A stretch of DNA of 64,000 nt from Thiocapsa sp. (GTDB lineage: Bacteria; Pseudomonadota; Gammaproteobacteria; Chromatiales; Chromatiaceae): the NCBI RefSeq assembly GCF_018399035.1, contig NZ_CP073760.1, positions 1,674,001 to 1,738,000 of the forward strand, in the 5' to 3' direction. This document shows positions 1 to 10,448 of the stretch, one piece after another. A program made the position numbers and the translations under genes. How positions within the stretch are numbered: the first letter of the stretch is position 1; every line of letters begins with the position of its first letter. The notes below the pieces were generated by a model, which did not search any database, had not been told where the DNA came from, and worked only from the letters and a program-made list of their open reading frames with translations.

Positions 1-3000
1 CGGTCCTTACTGTTTATTTTATTCCTCCTACTGATCACGCCTGTGGTGTCCCCCGCGGCGGGTCTTCTGCAGACCACGCTGAGCGCCACCGCCAGTCCGG
101 TGAACCTCACGGCCGAGGGCACGCTCGACTGGGTGCACTGGGGGCGCAGTACGCCCACCGACGTCAACCGCAAGGCCGGCGCGGCGGCGCAGATCGGCAC
201 CCTGACGAGCATCGACGGGACCGGGTTCGGGCGTTTCAGCAATGGCGGGCGCCCCGCCTACACCTGGAGCGACGGGACGCCCACGGCGAGCGCGACCACC
301 AACGCGGGCGTGGCCCTTTTCGGGGCGGGGCGCGGCTATGCATTGACGGTGCCGGCCGACACCGAGGCGCGCACCCTGGTGGTCTACGTCGGTGGGTGGA
401 ACAGCAACTCCAGGCTCGACGTGAGTCTGAGCGACGGCAGCGCCGCGCCTTACAGCGTCGCCCTGTCGCCGTCGGACGGCAACCCGCTGCGCGATGATTA
501 CGACGTGCGCCTGGCGATCACCTATCAAGCCGCGAGCGCCGGGCAGACCCTGAATCTGCGCTACGAGCAGACCTCCGCCGGCGGGACCGTGAACTTCATG
601 GCGGCGACCTTGCAGGGCGGCGGCAGTGCCCCGGTGAATCAGCCCCCGCAGCTCGATCCGATCGGGGCTCGCACCGTGCAGGTCGGCGCGACCTTGACGG
701 TGGACATCGCCGCCGCGGATCCCGACGGTCCGGCGCCGCTGGTGCTGGGCGCCGCCCCCCTGCCCGGCACGGCGGCCTTCACCGACAACGGCGACGGCAC
801 CGGGCGTTTGATCTGGACGCCCTCGGCAGGCGATGTCGCGGCCAGTCCCTACAGCCTCGTCGTGACGGCCTCCGACGGGGCCGGGGCGACCGACAGCGAA
901 ACCGTCGCGGTGACGGTGATCGAGAGTGCCCCGGTGAATCAGCCCCCGCAGCTCGATCCGATCGGGGCTCGCACCGTGCAGGTCGGCGCGACCTTGACGG
1001 TGGACATCGCCGCCGCGGATCCCGACGGTCCGGCGCCGCTGGTGCTGGGCGCCGCCCCCTGCCCGGCACGGCGGCCTTCACCGACAACGGCGACGGCACC
1101 GGGCGTTTGATCTGGACGCCCTCGGCAGGCGATGTCGCGGCCAGTCCCTACAGCCTCGTCGTGACGGCCTCCGACGGGGCCGGGGCGACCGACAGCGAAA
1201 CCGTCGCGGTGACGGTGATCGAGAGTGCCCCGGTGAATCAGCCCCCGCAGCTCGATCCGATCGGGGCTCGCACCGTGCAGGTCGGCGCGACCTTGACGGT
1301 GGACATCGCCGCCGCGGATCCCGACGGTCCGGCGCCGCTGGTGCTGGGCGCCGCCCCCCTGCCCGGCACGGCGGCCTTCACCGACAACGGCGACGGCACC
1401 GGGCGTTTGATCTGGACGCCCTCGGCAGGCGATGTCGCGGCCAGTCCCTACAGCCTCGTCGTGACGGCCTCCGACGGGGCCGGGGCGACCGACAGCGAAA
1501 CCGTCGCGGTGACGGTGCTGCCGGCGTCCGGCGGCACCGGTCAATTGCAGACCACGCTGAGCGCCACCGCCAGTCCGGTGAACCTCACGGCCGAGGGCAC
1601 GCTCGACTGGGTGCACTGGGGGCGCAGTACGCCCACCGACGTCAACCGCAAGGCCGACGCGGCGGCGCAGATCGGCACCCTGACGAGCATCGACGGGACC
1701 GGGTTCGGGCGTTTCAGCAATGGCGGGCGCCCCGCCTACACCTGGAGCGACGGGACGCCCACGGCGAGCGCGACCACCAACGCGGGCGTGGCTCTCGCCG
1801 GTGCGGGGCGCGGCTACGCGCTGACGGTGCCGGCCGACACCGAGGCGCGCACCTTGGTGGTCTACGTCGGCGGGTGGAACAGCAACTCCAGGCTCGACGT
1901 GAGTCTGAGCGACGGCAGTGCCGCGCCTTACAGCGTTGCCCTGTCGCCGTCGGACGGCAACCCGCTGCGCGATGACTACGACGTGCGCCTGGCGATCACC
2001 TATCAAGCCGCGAGCGCCGGGCAGACCCTGAATCTGCGCTACGAGCAGACCTCCGCCGGCGGGACCGTGAACTTCATGGCGGCGACCTTGCAGGGCGGCG
2101 GCAGTGCCCCGGTGAATCAGCCCCCGCAGCTCGATCCGATCGGTAATCGCACCGTGCAGGTCGGCGCGACCTTGACGGTGGACATCGCCGCCGCGGATCC
2201 CGACGGTCCGGCGCCGCTGGTGCTGGGCGCCGCCCCCCTGCCCGGCACGGCGGCCTTCACCGACAACGGCGACGGCACCGGGCGTTTGATCTGGACGCCC
2301 TCGGCAGGCGATGTCGCGGCCAGTCCCTACAGCCTCGTCGTGACGGCCTCCGACGGGGCCGGGGCGACCGACAGCGAAACCGTCGCGGTGACGGTGCTGC
2401 CGGCGTCCGGCGGCACCGGTCAATTGCAGACCACGCTGAGCGCCACCGCCAGTCCGGTGAACCTCACGGCCGAGGGCACGCTCGACTGGGTGCACTGGGG
2501 GCGCAGTACGCCCACCGACGTCAACCGCAAGGCCGACGCGGCGGCGCAGATCGGCACCCTGACGAGCATCGACGGGACCGGGTTCGGGCGTTTCAGCAAT
2601 GGCGGGCGCCCCGCCTACACCTGGAGCGACGGGACGCCCACGGCGAGCGCGACCACCAACGCGGGCGTGGCTCTCGCCGGTGCGGGGCGCGGCTACGCGC
2701 TGACGGTGCCGGCCGACACCGAGGCGCGCACCTTGGTGGTCTACGTCGGCGGGTGGAACAGCAACTCCAGGCTCGACGTGAGTCTGAGCGACGGCAGTGC
2801 CGCGCCTTACAGCGTTGCCCTGTCGCCGTCGGACGGCAACCCGCTGCGCGATGACTACGACGTGCGCCTGGCGATCACCTATCAAGCCGCGAGCGCCGGG
2901 CAGACCCTGAATCTGCGCTACGAGCAGACCTCCGCCGGCGGGACCGTGAACTTCATGGCGGCGACCTTGCAGGGCGGCGGCAGTGCCCCGGTGAATCAGC

Positions 3001-6000
3001 CCCCGCAGCTCGATCCGATCGGTAGCTCGCACCGTGCAGGTCGGCGCGACCTTGACGGTGGACATCGCCGCCGCGGATCCCGACGGTCCGGCGCCGCTGG
3101 TGCTGGGCGCCGCCCCCTGCCCGGCACGGCGGCCTTCACCGACAACGGCGACGGCACCGGGCGTTTGATCTGGACGCCCTCGGCAGGCGATGTCGCGGCC
3201 AGTCCCTACAGCCTCGTCGTGACGGCCTCCGACGGGGCCGGGGCGACCGACAGCGAAACCGTCGCGGTGACGGTGCTGCCGGCGTCCGGCGGCACCGGTC
3301 AATTGCAGACCACGCTGAGCGCCACCGCCAGTCCGGTGAACCTCACGGCCGAGGGCACGCTCGACTGGGTGCACTGGGGGCGCAGTACGCCCACCGACGT
3401 CAACCGCAAGGCCGACGCGGCGGCGCAGATCGGCACCCTGACGAGCATCGACGGGACCGGGTTCGGGCGTTTCAGCAATGGCGGGCGCCCCGCCTACACC
3501 TGGAGCGACGGGACGCCCACGGCGAGCGCGACCACCAACGCGGGCGTGGCTCTCGCCGGTGCGGGGCGCGGCTACGCGCTGACGGTGCCGGCCGACACCG
3601 AGGCGCGCACCTTGGTGGTCTACGTCGGCGGGTGGAACAGCAACTCCAGGCTCGACGTGAGTCTGAGCGACGGCAGTGCCGCGCCTTACAGCGTTGCCCT
3701 GTCGCCGTCGGACGGCAACCCGCTGCGCGATGACTACGACGTGCGCCTGGCGATCACCTATCAAGCCGCGAGCGCCGGGCAGACCCTGAATCTGCGCTAC
3801 GAGCAGACCTCCGCCGGCGGGACCGTGAACTTCATGGCGGCGACCTTGCAGGGCGGCGGCAGTGCCCCGGTGAATCAGCCCCCGCAGCTCGATCCGATCG
3901 GTAATCGCACCGTGCAGGTCGGCGCGACCTTGACGGTGGACATCGATGCCGCCGACCCCGACGGTCCGGCGCCGCTGGTGCTGGGCGCCGCCCCCCTGCC
4001 CGGCACGGCGGCCTTCACCGACAACGGCGACGGCACCGGGCGTTTGATCTGGACGCCCTCGGCAGGCGATGTCGCGGCCAGTCCCTACAGCCTCGTCGTG
4101 ACGGCCTCCGACGGGGCCGGGGCGACCGACAGCGAAACCGTCGCGGTGACGGTGCTGCCGGCGTCCGGCGGCACCGGTCAATTGCAGACCACGCTGAGCG
4201 CCACCGCCAGTCCGGTGAACCTCACGGCCGAGGGCACGCTCGACTGGGTGCACTGGGGGCGCAGTACGCCCACCGACGTCAACCGCAAGGCCGGCACGGC
4301 GGCGCAGATCGGCGCCTTGACGAGTTTCGGCGGTGCTACGGTCGGGCGTTTCAACAACACCTCCCGACCGGCCTACAGTTGGAGCGACGGGACGCCCCGC
4401 GTAACCGCCACCACCTATGCGGGGTTACAGATTTCCGGCGCCGGCCGTGGCTACACATTGACCGCGCCGGCCGACACATCCGTCCGGACTCTCGTTGTCT
4501 ACGTCGGAGGCTGGAACACCATCGGGCGCCTCGAGGCAAGCCTCACTGACGGGAGTGCCGTTCCTTACAGCGTGACCGTATCACCGCTGGACGACGACCC
4601 CCTTCGCGATGATTACGACGTCCGCTTCGCCATCACCTACCAGGCCGCGAGCGCCGGGCAAACGCTTACCCTCAGATACTCCGTAGAGAGCGGGAGCGGG
4701 GTGCTGAACTTCGCTGCAGCCACCTTACAAGGCACAGCAGCCTCTGCGATGGAACTCCCATTCGCCGACGATTTCTCGGACCCGCTGATGGCCGGCTGGA
4801 TCGTCGCCGACGAGACCCCCGTCGCTTCAAATTGGACCGTCATCGGTGGACAGCTCCGCCAAACCACCGCGCTCAGCGCAAACTTCGTCGAAGCTTATCA
4901 CCTAGGCTCCTATGCTTATCTCTCGAACGGGTTCGCTTTGGCCGATTACAAGATATCGATGGATGCCGAATACCTAGCAACCAACATAGGATCGGACATC
5001 GGGATGCTTGTGCGTTTTCGAGATCCTGGTAACTATTACCGCATATCGATTAATTCCCGGTACGGATTTACCCGACTTGAAAAACGCGTCAATGGCACGT
5101 TCTCCTCTCTCGCTACAGACTCCCGTGGAGTGTTCCCCGGCGAATTGCTGCAAATCGAGGTAGAGGTCAATGGTTCCACCATTTCCGTCCGCCGCAACGG
5201 CGAGCCGATCTTCGCCGTGACCGATACAAGCCACGCATCGGGCACTGTCGGCTTGTACACCGACGGACAGGTCAGTTTTGCGAATGTGGCAATCTCCGCG
5301 CCTCCCGAGCTCCCCGCCATCACATTGAACAAACCACTCGCCTACCTCACTGAACAAGCAGACGGCTCCCTAATTGCGTCGGCCATTACATCCAATGCTC
5401 CCGAGGGAAGCAGGGTCCGCTTCGCGCTATCGCAAAACAATGGCGCAGGCATCACTGAGATCGACTCCCTTTTCGACTCCACCCCACCCTACGAGGTCGA
5501 CTTTTTCGCTACTGCGGGAAACTACGAGGTTCGGGCAACACTCCTTGATTCCTCCGGGGTCGCACTTGCAAGCGACACCAATAGCAACATCGGCGTCGGA
5601 GGCGAGTATCTAGTCGGCGTGGGCGACAGCATTACTAACGGCACCGGCGATAACTATCGAAGCGACAATATCTCCGCGCTCGGCAGGGTCGTGGCGTTCC
5701 GCGGATACCAAGCGGTCCTCACCGACCTTCTGGATATCACTCAGCCACCACAAACCAATATTGTCTTCAACGAGGGTATCCCCGGTGATACGAGCACCAA
5801 TCTCACGTCACTCCGAATCAGTGCTATTCAGGCTCGGCACCCCGAGCTTGAAACGGCTCTCGTGATGATCGGGACCAACGATGCGAACCGGGTTTTGTTT
5901 ACGCCTTCCGGCTTAGGATGCAGTGGCTCTTCGTGCACCGGCACATACAAAGGAAACGTCCAAGAGCTCGTTGACAAGCTCCGATGGTCAGACTACCCCC

Positions 6001-6749
6001 TCAACACGCAACCCTCCGGCGTGACTCCGGTCGTTGCTCTGCCTCCGCCTGCGTGGAACTCCGATACTCCCTGGACTTCGACGGTGAACAACCGAATCCG
6101 GGATTATATACGGGTCATCGAGGAGGAGCTCGTGGGCATCGTCATTGGCCCGAACTTTTTTGATTTCTTCATGCCAAGCGCCAACACGGATTACAGGAGC
6201 CTCTTCTCCGATACTCTTCATCCAAACGGTCTAGGCTATTACGTCATGTCCTATCTCTGGCATGAGGCTTTGAATCGCGACAACCCAAGCGCTCTCCTTC
6301 CTTTGCCTTTTGTCCTGCAAGGTTTGACCGTGCCAAGCGCTCCACAGGCTCAACAGAACCTGCTCGAGATCGGAAACCCCTATCAGCTCGACACTGATTT
6401 CCGCCTCGTCAGCGTTCCTAGCGAGCTCGATCGCGGCCGCTGGATAATGCTCCCCAATGCCGACATCGGGAACAGCGCCAACGGCTATTTAAGCTTCGAG
6501 GTCGACAGAGATGTCGACGTCTATATTGCGTACGACAGCGCCGCAACTGCCCTGCCGCCCTGGTTGGTTTCTTTTGATCCCACTTCCGCCACCGTGGTGA
6601 CGAGTAACCCCATAGCCGGCTCGCTAAGGCTTTATCGTAAGACTGTCACGGCATCAAGCAGCGCACCCGTTCTCATAACACTCGGCGGAAATACAGGCTC
6701 GATGACCGGAGCGAATACAAATTATGTTGTTATCGTCGTTGAGAAATAA
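1..6749 (+). CDS. Giant secreted tandem-repeat protein with C-terminal SGNH/GDSL esterase domain (5' end outside window, frameshifted)
   Basis: The reading frame is open from the first base, so the start codon lies upstream. The first 20 codons encode a hydrophobic stretch (LLFILFLLLITPVV then SPAAG) that fits a signal peptide. Then come alternating modules: A, about 187 residues, beta-rich (SATASPVNL to AATLQGG), and B, about 95 residues, an Ig/cadherin-like module (NQPPQLDPIG to SETVAVTV). The order is A-B-B-B-A-B-A-B-A-B-A. After them lie a concanavalin-like domain (about 4757-5300), an Ig-like domain (5311-5607), an SGNH hydrolase domain (5608-6285) with GDSITNG, GTND and DTLH motifs (Ser codon 5628, Asp 6210, His 6219), and a C-terminal beta domain. 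SGNH enzymes commonly deacylate glycans, so a surface polysaccharide or glycoprotein esterase/adhesin is inferred. One C is missing at 1055-1059, which breaks the frame (stop at 1108-1110). A +1 near 3023 and a -1 at 3113-3117 compensate each other. Confidence 0.85.
634..1532 (+). repeat. Three consecutive 300-bp Ig-like module repeats
   Basis: GTGAATCAGCCCCC begins at 634, 934 and 1233, giving periods of 300 and 299 bp. The second copy has lost one C in the run at 1055-1059 (five instead of six), which causes the frameshift in the host gene. Confidence 0.93.
1542..4178 (+). repeat. Three tandem 879-bp coding repeats (A+B modules)
   Basis: The string CAATTGCAGACC recurs at 1542, 2421, 3300 and 4179, an exact 879-bp (293-codon) period. 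The three full units are almost identical at the DNA level; the visible differences include GGTAATCGC versus GGTAGCTCGC near 2145/3023 and a changed GATGCCGCC near 3945. A fifth A module after 4179 is clearly diverged. Such homogeneity indicates recent amplification or gene conversion and makes the copy number in the assembly uncertain. Confidence 0.95.
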
Positions 6750-6750
6750 T

Positions 6751-7221
6751 ATGAAGAATCGGGTGCGCCTGCTCTCGCCGCTGACTCTCGCCTGCGTCAT
6801 TTTGGGTGTCGCAAGCCATGGCACTCAGACCGCATGTGCGTCGGATTCCGTCGCGATGCAGACGGCTGAGGTAGAAGCCGAACTCGTCCTACGGGAATAC
6901 TTTTCCGCGATCAGATCGGGCAGCGCATCAAAACTTCGCGACATTTCCGGGGAGCCGCTTCGGTCTAAGTTCGGAGATCATCTGAACCATCCGGCTTATC
7001 GCGCCAACATCGTCAAGACATACAAAGGCGCCAAATTTTCGCTTATCGCTTCACCCGTGGTTCAAGCCGACTACGTTCAAGCAACTGTTGAGATAACGTT
7101 GGAAACGTCGGAACGCATCCGGGAGCGCATTACGCTCACCCGCGACCCGCTGTCGCACCGCATGATGCTGATCGATGTCGAGGCGGTGCCTCTCGACACA
7201 TCAGACAGATCCGCAGAGTAG
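6751..7221 (+). CDS. Small secreted hypothetical protein, possibly NTF2-like
   Basis: The protein has 156 residues and an N-terminal signal peptide (hydrophobic LLSPLTLACVILGVA, then a probable cleavage after ACA-SDS). The mature part reads as an alpha-plus-beta domain (LREYFSAIRSG near residue 50, then several alternating strands), which would suit an NTF2-like cone fold; that is an inference from pattern only. The ATG starts one base after the stop of the giant repeat protein, so the two are probably one transcript and the small protein may assist or accompany it outside the cytoplasm. I do not recognise a named family. The gene ends 24 bp before the IS66 target duplication. Confidence 0.7.
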   Translation: MKNRVRLLSPLTLACVILGVASHGTQTACASDSVAMQTAEVEAELVLREYFSAIRSGSASKLRDISGEPLRSKFGDHLNHPAYRANIVKTYKGAKFSLIASPVVQADYVQATVEITLETSERIRERITLTRDPLSHRMMLIDVEAVPLDTSDRSAE

Positions 7222-7240
7222 GGGCCCGTTCTGGATCGAG

Positions 7241-7251
7241 GTGGTAGCGTC
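7241..7251 (+). promoter_or_regulatory. ops-like element (RfaH/NusG-paralogue recruitment), disrupted by IS66
   Basis: GTGGTAGCGTC, read with the preceding G as GGTGGTAGCGT, differs from the core ops consensus GGCGGTAGCGT at one position. It lies just downstream of the small secreted gene and, before the IS66 insertion, would have been about 500 bp upstream of the wza-like gene, a usual place for ops sites in polysaccharide operons. The IS target duplication AGCGTCCT overlaps it. One mismatch in eleven bases could be chance. Confidence 0.3.
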
Positions 7252-7253
7252 CT
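7246..7253 (+). repeat. IS66-type target-site duplication, left copy
   Basis: AGCGTCCT directly precedes the left inverted repeat and recurs at 9943-9950 directly after the right one. An 8-bp duplication is typical for IS66 insertions. Confidence 0.85.
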
Positions 7254-7330
7254 GTAAACATTCGGTCACGCCTTCCGGGACGCAGAGAAAGTACGGGACA
7301 CAGACGTAGAAATCACGTACAACGTGTGCC

Positions 7331-9057
7331 ATGGAAGGCACGACACGTCTCGATCCATCTGCGGAGCGACCGCATCCATGCCTCGGCACGGCTGGCGGCA
7401 AGGGGTCGCGTTTCGCTCGGGAATGGGTCACGATCAGCAAACAGGAGCACATTGACCTGCGTGCGCGGGCCAACTACTGGGAAGCGCAGCATGCCCGCGC
7501 GAAAGCCCAGGTCGAGGCGTTGACGCAGGAGGTGGCGCGCAAAGAGGCCACCATCAAAGACCTGAGGCAGCGGCTGTTCGGCAAGAAGAGCGAGAAGCAC
7601 GGTCCGCTGCCCTCGGAGAAGGAGCGGGGCGACGGCGACGACGCGCCCCAGCGCAAGCGCGGCCAGCAGCCGGGCCGTGCGGGGCATGGCCGGACCCCAC
7701 GCCCGACGCTGCCCGTGGTTGCCGAACAGCATGCTCCGGCCGATGGGCAGAGCGCGTGTCCGCACTGCGGTTTGCCTTATCGGCGCACGCCGGCGCTGGA
7801 CGAGCAAAGCACGGTGATCGAGGTGCAGGTGCGCGCCTATACGCGGCGCATCACCCGGTGTGCCTACACCCGCGATCCCGGTTGCTGCTGTGAGAACACC
7901 CCGGCCGTGATCAGCGCACCGCCGCCGGCGCGCCTGATCGCACGCAGCCCCTTCGGCGTGAGCTTTTGGGTCGAGATGCTGCTGGGCAAATATCGCTACG
8001 GCCAACCGAGCAACCGGTTGCTCCAAGACCTCGCCGATCAAGGCTTGCCGGTCTCCCCCGGCACGCTCGCCGGTGGCCTGCAGCGTCTCACCGGGTTGTT
8101 CGAGCCGGTGCTCGAGGCGCTGTACTGCAAGCAGATGAGCGAGACGCTATTCAACAATGACGAGACCCGCTGGGAGGTCTTCGTCGATCTGGAGGGCAAG
8201 GTCGGAACGCGTTGGTATCTGTGGCTGACGCGCTCGGCCTCGGTGGTGTTCTACTGCATCGATCCGAGCCGCAGCGCGGCGGTGCCCGGCGCGCATTTCG
8301 CCGGCTTGCAGGGCGAGCGCGCCATCATCGTCTGCGATCGCTACAGCGCCTACAAAAGCTCGCGCGCCTGGCCGAGAACATCTTGCTGGCGTTCTGCTGG
8401 GCGCACGTGCGCCGCGACTTCCTGGAGGCGGGGCGCGCGCTGCCCGCGTTGGAACCTTGGGCGCTGGACTTCAAAGCGCGTATCGGCATGCTCTACCATC
8501 TCAACCAACAGCGTCTGGCGCACTGGGATCCCGATCGCCCCTTGGCGCAGCAAGGCGCGGCGTTCGAGCACGCGCAGGCGGCCTTGCAGGCGGCGCTGGC
8601 GGACCTGCACGCCGAGGCCGAACGGCTGTTGGCGCAGGACGACACCGACGCGACCCTGCCGAAGGTCGCCCGCGCCCGGTGCAAGCGGGTGCTCACCAGT
8701 CTGCTTCACCATTGGTCGGGGCTGACGGTCTTTGTCGCGCATCCCGAGGTGCCGATGGATAATAACCGTGCCGAGGAGACGATCCGCACGCCGGTCATCG
8801 GGCGCAAGAACTATTACGGCTCGGGTAGCCTGTGGAGCGCGCAGCTCGCCGCGACGCTGTTCTCCATCCTGCAGACCCTGGCGCTGTGGGGGATTAATCC
8901 GCGTGCCTGGCTGACCGCTTATCTCAACGCCTGCGCCGATGCCGGCGGACAAGCTCCGAGCGTGCTGGCGGAGTTCCTGCCTTGGTCGATGGATGCCGCG
9001 CGTCGTGCCGAACTGTGCCGACCCGCCGCGCCGCCGACCGGCATCGACAGCTCATGA
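7331..9057 (+). pseudogene. tnpC: IS66-family transposase TnpC, one frameshift
   Basis: The first part (7331 to about 8356) contains a coiled-coil/leucine-zipper-like N-terminus (ARAKAQVEALTQEVARKEATI), a basic GKKSEKHG segment, a zinc-finger-like CPHCGLPY motif and the start of the DDE domain (NNDETRWEVF, VCDRYSAYK). The rest continues in another frame to 9057: LLAFCWAHVRRDF, then MDNNRAEETIRTPVIGRKNY, both typical of IS66 transposases. The break falls at a run of four A at 8353-8356; five A would restore YKKLARLAEN. The ATG at 7331 is the first in frame. Whether this is true inactivation or a read error cannot be told from the sequence. Confidence 0.88.
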
Positions 9058-9910
9058 GTCATCGCTACTGCGGGCGCGACTTCCAGGCCGAGGAGATCGC
9101 GCTGATCCGCGCACTCATCGCCGAGGACCCGCCCCGCAGCCGCGCAGCGCTGTCGCGCTTGACCTGCCAAGCGCTCGCCTGGCACACCGCCAACGGCGGT
9201 TTGAAGGACATGTCCGCCCAGGTGGCCATGCTGCGGATGCACAACGACGGGCTCATCACGCTGCCGCCGCCGCGCAACCGCCGGCCCGATGCGCGCGTGC
9301 GCCTCAGCGCGCTCAGCGATCCGCAACCGCGCCTCGAGCAACCGGCCGCCGCGCTCAAACCACTGACCTGGTCGCGCGTGCAGCACAAAGCCCAATCACG
9401 GCTGTGGAACGAACTCATCGAGCGCTACCACTACCTCGGTCATACCCTCTTGCCGGGGGCGCAGCTGCGCTATCTGGTCTACGCCGCCGAGCAGCCCGTC
9501 GCCGCGCTCGGCTTCGGTGCCGCAGCTTGGATGTGCGCTCCGCGCGATCGCGACATCGGCTGGAGTCATGCACAACGTGAGCGCCATCTCCATCGGGTCG
9601 TCAACAATGCCCGCTTCTTGATCCTACCCTGGGTCCACTCCAAAACCTCGCCTCCATGCTCTTGGCGCAGGCGGCCAGGATCCTGCCCGAGGATTGGCTG
9701 GCGGTCTACGGCTACCGCCCGCTGCTGCTGGAGACCTTCGTGGAGACACCGCGCTTTCGCGGCACCTGCTACAAGGCCGCCAACTGGACCTGCTTGGGAC
9801 AAACCAAAGGCCGCGGAAAACTCGGCCAAGCCGGAAAACAAAGCGAACCCATCAAGGACATATGGATTTACCCGCTGGACCGACGCTTCCGCGAAGTGCT
9901 TACCCGTTGA
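9054..9910 (+). pseudogene. DUF4338 / DruA-like protein encoded inside the IS66 element, frameshifted
   Basis: The start ATG at 9054 overlaps the tnpC stop (ATGA), so translation is coupled. The protein runs MSHRYCGRDF through LIERYHYLGHTLLPGAQLRYLVY to about 9640, then continues in another frame from MLLAQAARILPEDW through YKAANWTCLGQTKGRG to DRRFREVL. The YHYLG, GAQLRY and YKAANW-GxTxGRG pattern is that of DUF4338, the family named after Druantia protein DruA and also common in transposons. One base appears missing at 9638-9642 (adding one gives VHSQNLASMLL). Its role in the element is unknown; an accessory transposition or DNA-processing function is inferred. Confidence 0.75.
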
Positions 9911-9942
9911 TTCTGATGGGTAGGGGTAGACCGAATATTTAC

Positions 9943-9950
9943 AGCGTCCT
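9943..9950 (+). repeat. IS66-type target-site duplication, right copy
   Basis: Second copy of AGCGTCCT, immediately after the right inverted repeat (see 7246-7253). Confidence 0.85.
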
Positions 9951-10448
9951 GGCGGTAACCCCCTGTTTCCAAATAGACAACTACTCCTCCGCCAAGACCT
10001 CCGACACCGAATCGACCCTCCCCTTTCCGCGCTTGTCCTAACACTAGTTTCCCGACCCCCAGACAAAGCCTTGCGCGTTACGGTTCACCCGCCTAGGATT
10101 CGGGGAATTGTTGCCCCAAACTAGCCGCACGGTTAAACTGGGCTCAGGCGTCAACGGTCTCTAATCTACATGGACGAAGTGAAATCCAAGACCAACGAGT
10201 CAGAAAACCTTGTCGGAATGCATCGCCGCCCGGCGATGCGCACCCCCTCCGGTCGGAAATCTCCAAATGAGTCGTTCGTGCTTGCGAGGCATGCTTGTCA
10301 CTTGAACCAGTTGGTGCCGCATTTTCCAGGGAGAGTTGCCACCTTACTGCGTAACGACAAAGCCAAATTCACTTCAAGGCCAAAGAGCATGACCATTTCT
10401 GATCTCCGGGGGTTTGTAACGGGCTCCCCGACTCCAGAGCGAGGTTCC
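9951..10448. other. Leader region of the wza-like operon
   Basis: About 500 bp without a convincing gene. In-frame codons precede the wza start from 10170 but show no protein-like pattern, and the signal peptide begins only at 10449. A hairpin with an 8-bp stem lies at 10220-10239 (GCATCGCC/GGCGATGC) without a following T-run. The operon promoter is presumably here; I cannot pick one with confidence. Confidence 0.5.

Larger units (their letters stand above)
7254..9942 (+). mobile_element. IS66-family insertion sequence (tnpC plus DUF4338/DruA-like ORF)
   Basis: The left end GTAAACATTCGGTC (7254-7267) and the right end GACCGAATATTTAC (9929-9942) are inverted repeats with one mismatch, both starting GTAA as IS66 ends usually do, flanked by the 8-bp repeat AGCGTCCT. 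The 2689-bp element carries a tnpC-type transposase and an overlapping second gene. There is no room for tnpA and tnpB, which suggests an ISBst12-like organisation. It separates the secreted-protein genes from the wza-like operon. Confidence 0.88.

Noticed and set aside
939..4253. A 1104-codon open frame on the minus strand across the repeat region.
   Set aside because: It is antisense to the repeat protein. The repeat period is a multiple of three and the DNA is GC-rich, so one stop-free antisense unit is copied several times. It has no ribosome-binding site, leader or domain pattern.
10220..10239. Hairpin in the wza leader considered as a transcription terminator.
   Set aside because: Only an 8-bp stem and no T-run after it; kept as a structural note only.
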